Notes under the pieces: model-generated
Seen by the model: the letters and a program-made list of their open reading frames with translations, nothing else
Told to the model about the DNA's origin: nothing
Database searches by the model: none
Assembly (NCBI GenBank): GCA_030594795.1
Contig: JAUVEK010000092.1
Span: 1-5,326, forward strand
Source: Candidatus Nanohalarchaeota archaeon
Lineage (GTDB): Archaea; EX4484-52; B79-G9
Direction: 5' to 3'
DNA: 5,326 nucleotides
Part shown: piece after piece, positions 1 through 4,096 of the stretch
How positions within the stretch are numbered: position 1 is the stretch's first letter
Layout of the letters: each line of letters opens with the position of its first letter
Made by a program: the position numbers and the translations under genes

Positions 1-2
1 GA

Positions 3-83
3 ATATATAGAATTATACCTGAGTTGGTATATAAAGGTTATAGTCAAAAGGATTTTTCCTGTGATGACCCGGGAATCCAATAA
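3..83 (+). CDS. possible 3' end of an unidentified upstream gene
   Basis: The frame beginning at base 3 is open from the window edge to a TAA at 81-83 and reads about 26 residues with a natural-looking composition (it includes IPELVYKGYSQKDFSCDD). I do not recognise a family. A second frame, beginning at base 1, is also open to a TAA at 109-111 but reads less like protein. The stretch is too short to decide between them, and it may be non-coding. Low confidence; sequence to the left of the window would settle it. Confidence 0.3.
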   Translation: MYRIIPELVYKGYSQKDFSCDDPGIQ

Positions 84-141
84 CCTCCATTTCCCGTGCA
101 GATGCGCTTAAATATGTGCGTTTTGTCCTATGAAATGTCTA

Positions 142-157
142 TTTTGATGCATCAAAA
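142..157. repeat. perfect 16-bp palindrome
   Basis: TTTTGATGCATCAAAA is its own reverse complement. It lies inside a longer imperfect inverted repeat, with TCCTATGA at 126-133 matching TCATAGGA at 159-166. Its right half is the left end of the first 52-bp repeat. A 16-bp palindrome suits a dimeric DNA-binding protein, but no binding evidence is visible. Confidence 0.6.
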
Positions 158-202
158 ATCATAGGATATTGGTGATAACTGGAGAATCCTAAGCTTTTTG
201 AT
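151..202. repeat. 52-bp direct repeat, copy 1, with hairpin arms
   Basis: This copy matches 226-277 at 48 of 52 positions with no gaps; the differences are at 153, 168, 179 and 200. It also has inverted arms: ATCAAAAA (151-158) pairs with TTTTTGAT (195-202), and TAGGAT (162-167) pairs with ATCCTA (186-191), in one register around an 18-base loop. Fifteen of 17 arm positions can pair. The copies are separated by 23 bases, a period of 75. The function is unknown; options are a tandem operator, a small mobile palindromic element or a structured RNA. Confidence 0.8.
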
Positions 203-225
203 TGCCTGTTCATACTTTATATGCA

Positions 226-277
226 ATAAAAAATCATAGGATGTTGGTGATAATTGGAGAATCCTAAGCTTTTTAAT
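226..277. repeat. 52-bp direct repeat, copy 2
   Basis: Second copy of the element at 151-202. The inner arms TAGGAT and ATCCTA are unchanged. In the outer arm the two paired positions 228 and 275 are both A, where copy 1 has a C-G pair, so one outer pair is lost and not compensated. The spacer before it contains the TATA-like TTTATATG at 215-222, and a similar TTATATG follows this copy at 289-295. Confidence 0.8.
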
Positions 278-295
278 CGTAGCAGGTCTTATATG

Positions 296-344
296 ATTAA
301 AAAAAGTCCATTTTCACGGAAATTTTACTCATACCCGAATAGAG
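296..344. repeat. direct repeat B, copy 1
   Basis: Matches 453-501 at 42 of 49 positions without gaps (offset 157). The core at 311-344 matches 32 of 34. The shared core contains TTTTCACGGAAATTTT and CATACCCGAATAGAG. This copy forms the left part of the hairpin at 314-367, while the other copy lacks the right part. Confidence 0.75.
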
Positions 345-367
345 GGGTATGGAAATTTTTTCCGTGA
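314..367. repeat. two-step inverted repeat (possible hairpin or cruciform)
   Basis: TCACGGAAA (314-322) pairs with TTTCCGTGA (359-367), and CATACCC (330-336) pairs with GGGTATG (345-351). Both stems share one register (paired positions sum to 681), giving a 9-bp stem, a symmetric 7-by-7 internal loop and a 7-bp stem closed by the loop GAATAGAG. It is too far upstream to be an ordinary operator for the gene at 538. It could act as a transcription stop or an RNA structure, or be the footprint of a palindromic mobile element. Confidence 0.65.
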
Positions 368-419
368 TAATAAATTACCACGCAACCTTGAGTTCTATTG
401 GAGATGAAGTTAGATGATT

Positions 420-460
420 ACGTTTTAGCACAGAAAATGCGTATTTTAGGCCATCAAAAA
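420..460. repeat. degenerate relative of 118-158
   Basis: An ungapped comparison with 118-158 gives 29 matches in 41, including CGTTTT, AAATG, TATTTT and the terminal ATCAAAAA. It runs directly into the second copy of repeat B, as 118-158 runs into the 52-bp repeat. This suggests that the upstream region grew by duplication. The match is partly driven by A and T runs, so it is less secure than the other repeats. Confidence 0.45.
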
Positions 461-501
461 AATGCACTTTTCACGGAAATTTTGCGCATACCCGAATAGA
501 G
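453..501. repeat. direct repeat B, copy 2 (half element)
   Basis: Partner of 296-344. It keeps the left half of the hairpin (CACGGAAATTTT and CATACCCGAATAGAG) but then departs into the relB promoter, so no long hairpin can form here. It ends about six bases before the TATA-like box at 507-516, close enough to act as an upstream control element for the toxin-antitoxin operon. Confidence 0.75.
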
Positions 502-504
502 CAA

Positions 505-529
505 AGTTATTTAAACATAAAACATAACT
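505..529 (+). promoter_or_regulatory. relBE promoter with flanking inverted repeat
   Basis: TTATTTAAAC (507-516) resembles the archaeal TATA box. Its TTTAAA core is centred 25-26 bases before the ATG at 538, which predicts a leaderless transcript. AGTTAT (505-510) and ATAACT (524-529) form a 6-bp inverted repeat overlapping the box, a plausible operator for self-repression by the antitoxin-toxin complex, which is common in RelBE operons. The operator role is inferred. Confidence 0.5.
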
Positions 530-537
530 AAGATTAT

Positions 538-801
538 ATGATGAAGAAGATAGATGATCAGGAGCTTGCAAGCCGTATTGCTCCACTGGTAGAGAAAAAA
601 ATTGAAGCAAGAATGAAGCACAGAATTGTCCAAAGCATTGTTGATGCTCTTGATGAACAATTTTACCCGCCTGAAGATATGATAAGGGATGAATTTGTAA
701 AAGAAGTGCATGACTCTGGAAAAAGGATTAAGCAGGGGGAGTGCAAATCATTTAAAAACAGTGATGAGCTTAGGGATTATCTGGGTAAACTGAGGGAATA
801 G
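538..801 (+). CDS. RelB-like antitoxin (87 aa)
   Basis: A small, charged, probably helical protein directly upstream of a RelE-type toxin; the two frames are five bases apart. No DNA-binding fold is obvious to me. The first ~60 residues are rich in Lys, Glu, Asp and Arg, and the last ~20 contain KSFKNSDELRDYLGKL, the kind of toxin-wrapping C-terminal helix seen in RelB-like antitoxins. Its expected role is to bind and neutralise the downstream toxin in the cytoplasm and to repress the operon. Two ATGs are adjacent (538 and 541); I take the first because it sits at the predicted transcription start, but the product could equally begin at the second. The call rests mainly on size, gene order and the partner, not on a strong family motif. 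Codons are A-rich, unlike the glycosylation genes further on. Confidence 0.7.
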   Translation: MMKKIDDQELASRIAPLVEKKIEARMKHRIVQSIVDALDEQFYPPEDMIRDEFVKEVHDSGKRIKQGECKSFKNSDELRDYLGKLRE

Positions 802-806
802 TTTTT

Positions 807-1067
807 ATGTATACTTATGAGCTTGACAATAAATTAATTCTTAATCTGAAAAAAATTGCAAAGAGAAATTCTTTGCTGTATGAAGCAATTTTTAAAAGGA
901 TTATGCGTATTACAGAGAATCCATATTCCGGCAAACCATTAAAGAATCTTCTTAAAAACAAAAGGCGTGCGCATATTGCCCATTTTGTGCTTCTGTATGA
1001 GATTGATGAGGAAAAACGCAAGATTCTATTTTTGAATATAGACCATCATGACAATATTTACAAGTAG
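807..1067 (+). CDS. RelE/ParE-superfamily toxin (86 aa)
   Basis: Length and layout fit RelE-type toxins, which typically cut mRNA on the ribosome. An N-terminal helical pair (about residues 8-37) is followed by NPYSGKPLKNL (38-48), a basic strand with R53, R54, H56 and H59, the strand FVLLYEI (60-66), then ILFLNIDHHDNIYK at the C terminus. The final H80, H81 and Y85 sit where this superfamily usually has catalytic His/Arg and Tyr residues. The HH in place of HR points to a RelE-like subgroup that I cannot place exactly. It is co-transcribed with the antitoxin. A GAGGGA at 792-797, inside the antitoxin's 3' end and nine bases before the ATG, could serve for ribosome binding. The frame is intact, so the module may be functional. 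ParE-like gyrase inhibition cannot be excluded from sequence alone. Confidence 0.85.
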   Translation: MYTYELDNKLILNLKKIAKRNSLLYEAIFKRIMRITENPYSGKPLKNLLKNKRRAHIAHFVLLYEIDEEKRKILFLNIDHHDNIYK

Positions 1068-1080
1068 AGTAAAGTGTTTC

Positions 1081-1357
1081 TCATGCATCTTGCTGGTTTT
1101 TGATGTATTCTATGAACTGGGCTATCACTCCTACGCATAAAAGGTAGTAGGCAAGTATTGCTGTTGAGTTAGCTGCTGCTTCGGTTGTGAATGCAAGCTT
1201 GCAGGCTGCGAGGGCCAGCAGGATGAGCGCGAATGCGATCGGGATGCGCGAGTCATGTTTTCTTATGACGGTGATGAGCCATATATTATCGGCACTATTT
1301 TGGAGTTATGTTCACAAGCCATATTACTATGGGTCTTATCCTGAAGGAGGGGCGCAT
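1081..1357 (-). pseudogene. frameshifted small membrane-protein gene
   Basis: On the minus strand an ATG at 1357-1355 opens a frame starting MRPSFRIRPIVIWLVNITP, which meets a TAG at 1297-1295. The next frame is open from 1305 to a TGA at 1083-1081 and encodes a convincing membrane-protein tail: hydrophobic segments around RIPIAFALILLALAACKLAF and STAILAYYLLCVGVIAQF, ending in EYIKNQQDA. It has no start codon of its own. Dropping one base from the A4 run (T4 at 1298-1301 on +) would join the two into about 91 residues with two or three membrane spans. A TATA-like TTTATC (1391-1386) lies about 31 bases before the ATG, and the first frame stays open upstream to 1411. I do not recognise the family. 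This may be a decayed native gene or an assembly indel in a functional one. Confidence 0.45.
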
Positions 1358-1508
1358 ATGCTGGATGATTGTTAAATCTCTTTCAGATAAAGTGTCTGGG
1401 TATGTGTTTATCTATGAAGGGCGCAGTATTTGATGGGTTGCTACGTGTAAATGGTAGGTATATTGTCAGGGATTTTCCTGTTGGAGGCATCATCTGCTTT
1501 CACGTTTG
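1306..1508. other. degenerate spacer within the broken minus-strand block
   Basis: No intact gene fits here. On the minus strand an ATG at 1512-1510 overlaps the stop of the upstream frame (ATGA) and runs 23 codons to a TAG. The same frame is open again for about ten codons, and the frame leading into MRPSF begins at 1411. The pieces could be the battered 5' half of the gene ending at 1081, but three or more lesions would be needed, so I leave it as spacer. The + strand is G/T-rich, like the flanking glycosylation genes. Confidence 0.35.
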
Positions 1509-1821
1509 TCATGCTTCATGAGGCGGTTTTTGGTTGCTCTCATGCTGTTTTTTGAGGGATATGAGAAGGCATATGAATGTGACAAGTGAGATGAGGCAGC
1601 CGATGATGAGAGGGGTTGTTTCTCTTGTTATTTCTGTGCCGCTTTGGTATTGCCAGATGTTTACGGGCCGGTTTTTTAGGGGAGGGGATGCGCCGAGTGC
1701 CCAGTTCCCATATGTAGCCGGGGAGGAACAGTACGAATACTGATCCCAGTATTATCCTTATTGCTTCGAGTATCATCTTCCTGAGAACCGATATTGGCAG
1801 CAGCATTGATATTGGCGGCAT
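1509..1821 (-). pseudogene. frameshifted two-span membrane-protein gene, possibly DUF1616-like
   Basis: From an ATG at 1821-1819 the minus strand reads a short lead, then ILEAIRIILGSVFVLFLPGY, which resembles the opening helix of DUF1616-type archaeal membrane proteins (a hydrophobic stretch ending LPGY). The frame then turns into basic, low-quality sequence. The neighbouring frame, open from 1751 to a TGA at 1511-1509, supplies what looks like the rest: WALGASPPLKNRPVNIWQYQ, then a clear membrane span (PLIIGCLISLVTFICLLISL) and a polar tail. Removing one base from the G3 run (CCC at 1707-1709 on +) fuses them into about 103 residues with two spans around a ~35-residue loop. The DUF1616 link is a resemblance by eye to the LPGY region only, and the length is well below that family's. 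Decay or an assembly indel are both possible. Confidence 0.45.
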
Positions 1822-1884
1822 CCTGATTTTTGTTCCATGGTGTGCGGACGCATGATGGCTGCTGACTTTTGATGGCTGATAGTT

Positions 1885-1896
1885 TTTTTAAAGTAT
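1885..1896 (+). promoter_or_regulatory. TATA-like box for the GT39-like gene, possibly bidirectional
   Basis: TTTTTTTAAAGTAT covers this stretch. Its TTTAAA core (1887-1892) is centred 26-27 bases before the ATG at 1916, predicting a leaderless transcript. On the minus strand the same bases read TTTAAAAAA and could drive the broken membrane gene starting at 1821, with a leader of about 40 bases. Confidence 0.55.
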
Positions 1897-1915
1897 CCAT
1901 GCAAAAGCAGTAAGC

Positions 1916-3337
1916 ATGGACAAAAAGGTTCTGATTCTGCTTGCGGTTCTTGTAACCTGGGGGTTTGCGCTCAGGGTGTATGACCTTTCTTATCATTCTT
2001 ACTGGATGGATGAGTCATACAGTGTGATCTCTACCAGGAATATGGAAAAATACGGGGTTCCAATGCTTGATTCAGGGACAAGGTACTTCAGGCATCTGCC
2101 GTATTCTCTTGTGCTGTTCGGGGCTACACGTTTCGGATACAGTGAAGAGGTTACGCGGTTCCCTTCTGTGGTTTTCGGAACCCTGCTTATTGTTGTGGTG
2201 TTTTTTTATTCAAGGAGGGTATTTAAAGAGGATTATATGGCTCTTGTCCCTGCGTGCCTTGTGTGTTTTTCTGAGTTATTTATTGCATGGTCAAGGCAGG
2301 CGAGGCATTATTCGCTGCTTGTGCTGCTTTTTTTTGTGTCTTTGTATTTTCTTTGCGTGTTCCTGGATAAGCCGGATAAGAGGAATCTTTTGTATCTTAC
2401 TTTGTTTAGCGTTCTTGCGATTATGACTCACCAGTTTGCGATGGTGCTTTTGATTGTTTATTTTTTTGCGTTTTTGTTTAATTTCAGGAAGGTGCGTGGG
2501 GTTAAGCTTAGCCTGCCGGTGCTGCTATTGATTCTGCCGGCAGTTGCGTATATTTTGAGGGCTATTGTGAGGGATGTCATGTATCTTGATATGAAGATGA
2601 ATTATACCGGGCATTATTATGGTTTTTTCCATGAGCAGTATTTTGTTTTTCTTTATCTTTCGATTGCGGGGGTGTTTCTGCTCAGGCGGAACAAGAGTGC
2701 TGTTGCGCTGCTTTTTGGCGGGATTATCGCGTTTTTTCTGCATTCGCTGCTTGTGCATCTCCTGGCGTACAGGTATATGCTGTATCTTACTGTGTTTTTG
2801 TTTATTTTTGCTGCGCCTGCTCTTTTGTATGTGCCGCGCAGGTTTGGGGATAAGAGGGTTCAGGCGCTTGTGATGGCTGCGATTATGGGGCTTGCTATGT
2901 CGAATAATTTTATTTTTATGCCGCAGCCGGAGATATGGCTTGAGCGGGATACGCCGCAGCCGGATATGAGGGGGGCTCTTGCTTCTATTGATGTTGATGA
3001 GGATGATACTGTTATTACTGTCTATACTGCGCTTACAGAACTTTATCTGCGCAAGCCGGATTACTGGCTTGCTCTTGATTTCTCGAGGATGGGGAGGACA
3101 GATGCATGGCTGAATGAGGAGGGGAGGGATGTGTATACTAATGTTACTCCTGTTCTTGATGCTGCGCAGTTCCGGGAGGTTACGGGTACGGGGCATGGGT
3201 TTGTTATTATTGATGAGATGTCGAAGACGAGGATTGATAGTGGCATAATTGATGAGCTTGAGAAGATGGATGTGGTGTTTGAGAAGGATGAGGGGTTCTG
3301 GACGAAGATATGGGTCTATGAGTTCGGGCATGACTGA
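1916..3337 (+). CDS. GT39/ArnT-like membrane glycosyltransferase (473 aa)
   Basis: A GT-C fold, multi-span protein expected to move a sugar from a polyprenyl-phosphate carrier to protein, lipid or glycan on the outer face of the membrane. The N-terminal span (about 5-18) leads into RVYDLSYHSYWMDESYS; the acidic pair D32-E33 after W30 is the usual catalytic position of this superfamily. Next come the RQARHYSL motif (127-134), H172-Q173 between spans, and R286-Y287 before a late span, all typical of GT39-like enzymes. I count roughly ten to twelve hydrophobic segments up to about residue 335, then a soluble domain (about 340-473) that should face outside. Acceptor and donor cannot be read from the sequence. 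The start suits a leaderless transcript and places the first span at the N terminus. The next gene (3704-3363) is convergent, so this gene appears to be transcribed alone. Confidence 0.85.
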   Translation: MDKKVLILLAVLVTWGFALRVYDLSYHSYWMDESYSVISTRNMEKYGVPMLDSGTRYFRHLPYSLVLFGATRFGYSEEVTRFPSVVFGTLLIVVVFFYSRRVFKEDYMALVPACLVCFSELFIAWSRQARHYSLLVLLFFVSLYFLCVFLDKPDKRNLLYLTLFSVLAIMTHQFAMVLLIVYFFAFLFNFRKVRGVKLSLPVLLLILPAVAYILRAIVRDVMYLDMKMNYTGHYYGFFHEQYFVFLYLSIAGVFLLRRNKSAVALLFGGIIAFFLHSLLVHLLAYRYMLYLTVFLFIFAAPALLYVPRRFGDKRVQALVMAAIMGLAMSNNFIFMPQPEIWLERDTPQPDMRGALASIDVDEDDTVITVYTALTELYLRKPDYWLALDFSRMGRTDAWLNEEGRDVYTNVTPVLDAAQFREVTGTGHGFVIIDEMSKTRIDSGIIDELEKMDVVFEKDEGFWTKIWVYEFGHD

Positions 3338-3345
3338 GGTGTTTT

Positions 3346-3370
3346 CCGGATATCTCCATGATTTATCCGG
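3346..3370. terminator. inverted repeat between convergent genes, possible two-way terminator
   Basis: CCGGATA (3346-3352) pairs with TATCCGG (3364-3370) around an 11-base loop, starting nine bases after the glycosyltransferase stop and overlapping the last codons of the HEPN reading frame. On the + strand T-rich sequence follows at 3391-3400. Archaeal termination relies mainly on T runs, so a stop role is plausible but not shown. Confidence 0.4.
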
Positions 3371-3704
3371 TCTCATTTAGAATAACTATGATTTTCTTTT
3401 TGATGTCAGGCAAATCATCTTTTACAACACTCTAAACCCGTTCCAAATCAACGCCAAAATAAGCATGAATTAGCTTATCTCTCATTCCCGCCATTTTCTT
3501 CCATGGCACATCTGAATATTTTCTCCTTACTTCCAGAGATACATTCTTCGTGGCCTCGCCAATTATCTCAAGTCTTCTCAGAACTGCATCCTGAATCTTT
3601 GTTTCTTCAAAAAATTCCTTTTTACTTATATCATTCATATATTCTTCAATCTTCTCAATACATTATAGAATATCCAGCAGAAAGATACGCACTTCTTTTC
3701 TCAT
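3363..3704 (-). pseudogene. hepT: HEPN-domain (HepT/DUF86) toxin with two in-frame stops
   Basis: The full frame runs from an ATG at 3704-3702, overlapping the mntA stop (ATGA), to a TAA at 3365-3363: 113 codons, the normal DUF86/HepT length. It reads as a complete HEPN protein except for two stops. Codon 14 is TAA, between LLDIL and CIEKIEEY, where relatives usually have Glu (GAA). Codon 91 is TAG, after VDLERV, where relatives usually have Trp (TGG). Each is one base from the expected codon. The HEPN RNase motif is intact (R75, H80, with Y82, in MRDKLIHAYFGV), and so is the C-terminal VKDDLPDIKKKI. HepT toxins cut RNA until MntA AMPylates the motif tyrosine. Internal initiation at M23 could still give a 68-residue fragment that keeps RxxxxHxY but lacks the first and last helices. 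Nonsense decay is the simplest reading. Confidence 0.85.
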
Positions 3705-3997
3705 ATTATCGGCACCTCTTCCCTAAGAATCCTCTCCTTTAAAAGAGGATGAATCGTCGAATATTCAACTAAATCAACCTTTCTTTTTAACTTTTCTTTA
3801 AGTTCCAATTCAAGCCCCACCAAGTCAAGCAAGCTAAACTTCTTTGCCTTTATCTCAATCAGGATATCAATGTCACTGCCCTTTTTGGCTTCGCCTCTTG
3901 CATATGATCCGAATATTCCTGCCCGCACAACATTGTTTCTCCTGAGTACAGGCACAGCGATTTTTTTGATTTCTCCAAGGTTGTCTTTTGTGTGCAT
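3701..3997 (-). CDS. mntA: MNT-domain antitoxin nucleotidyltransferase (98 aa)
   Basis: A minimal nucleotidyltransferase of the DNA polymerase beta superfamily. The signature is GSYARGEAKKGSDIDI: G30-S31, then the metal-binding D42 and D44, with a third acidic residue at D75 in KVDLVEY. All catalytic positions are present. In HepT/MntA (type VII) modules this protein inactivates the HEPN toxin by adding AMP to its active-site tyrosine. Its stop overlaps the toxin's ATG by four bases, so the pair was translated as a unit. The order antitoxin then toxin is normal. The start at 3997 matches a leaderless transcript from the box at 4027-4020. The gene is intact although its partner is broken, so it may now be a solitary antitoxin able to act on related HEPN toxins elsewhere, or simply not yet decayed. 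Other MNT-domain roles are possible. Confidence 0.88.
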   Translation of the reverse strand: MHTKDNLGEIKKIAVPVLRRNNVVRAGIFGSYARGEAKKGSDIDILIEIKAKKFSLLDLVGLELELKEKLKRKVDLVEYSTIHPLLKERILREEVPII

Positions 3998-4019
3998 ATT
4001 CTGATAGTGTATGTGCTGA

Positions 4020-4027
4020 TTAATAAA
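4020..4027 (-). promoter_or_regulatory. TATA-like box for mntA-hepT
   Basis: Read on the minus strand this is TTTATTAA, a close match to the archaeal box. Its centre is 26-27 bases before the mntA ATG, the same spacing as at 538 and 1916, which supports leaderless expression. No ribosome-binding site is evident. Confidence 0.55.
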
Positions 4028-4096
4028 TGTTTTCGCATGGAAGTGGTTGGAGCAGCAAGAGGGGATAGAAGAAATTCATATGCTCAAATCTGAAAA

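Larger units (their letters stand above)
84..537. other. repeat-rich intergenic region before relBE
   Basis: No credible gene lies in these roughly 450 bases. The region holds several related or self-complementary elements, listed separately: the 52-bp repeat pair, a hairpin at 314-367 with a half copy at 468-501, and a degenerate relative of 118-158 at 420-460. TATA-like strings occur at 108-115 (CTTAAATA) and 215-222 (TTTATATG), so a short untranslated transcript across the repeats is possible but unproven. A small inverted pair, CGGGAA at 70-75 and TTCCCG at 91-96, lies just after the possible upstream gene and could belong to its 3' end. Confidence 0.6.

Noticed and set aside
151..277. 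Two-repeat CRISPR array
   Set aside because: Repeats of about 50 bp with a single 23-bp spacer, hairpin arms across the whole unit and no cas genes do not fit.
296..501. Archaeal replication origin (ORB boxes)
   Set aside because: The hairpins and CATACCC/GGGTATG arms do not show the ORB core that I know, and no orc1/cdc6 gene is present.
511..1021. Minus-strand frames at 511-711 and 815-1021
   Set aside because: They are antisense shadows of the relBE pair.
1187..1743. Plus-strand frames at 1187-1375 and 1534-1743
   Set aside because: They oppose the more protein-like minus-strand membrane frames and have no recognisable domain.
1676..1996. A 106-aa minus-strand frame across the GT39-like start
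   Set aside because: It covers the promoter and the first codons of a strong gene, its product is low-complexity and polar, and the neighbouring frames make better protein.
1916..3376. Long frames opposite or overlapping the glycosyltransferase (for example 2525-3376 on -, 2067-2426 on +)
   Set aside because: They are shadows of the GT39-like gene: basic or cysteine-rich composition and no promoter or family motif.
3432..3638. A 68-aa gene starting at the ATG at 3638
   Set aside because: The same frame continues in family-like sequence on both sides of stop codons, up to an ATGA overlap with mntA and down to 3363, so this is a piece of an interrupted HEPN gene.
3363..3704. Stop-codon reassignment or pyrrolysine decoding
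   Set aside because: Both TAA and TAG would need to be read, yet TAA ends the epimerase and TAG ends both relBE genes in this window.
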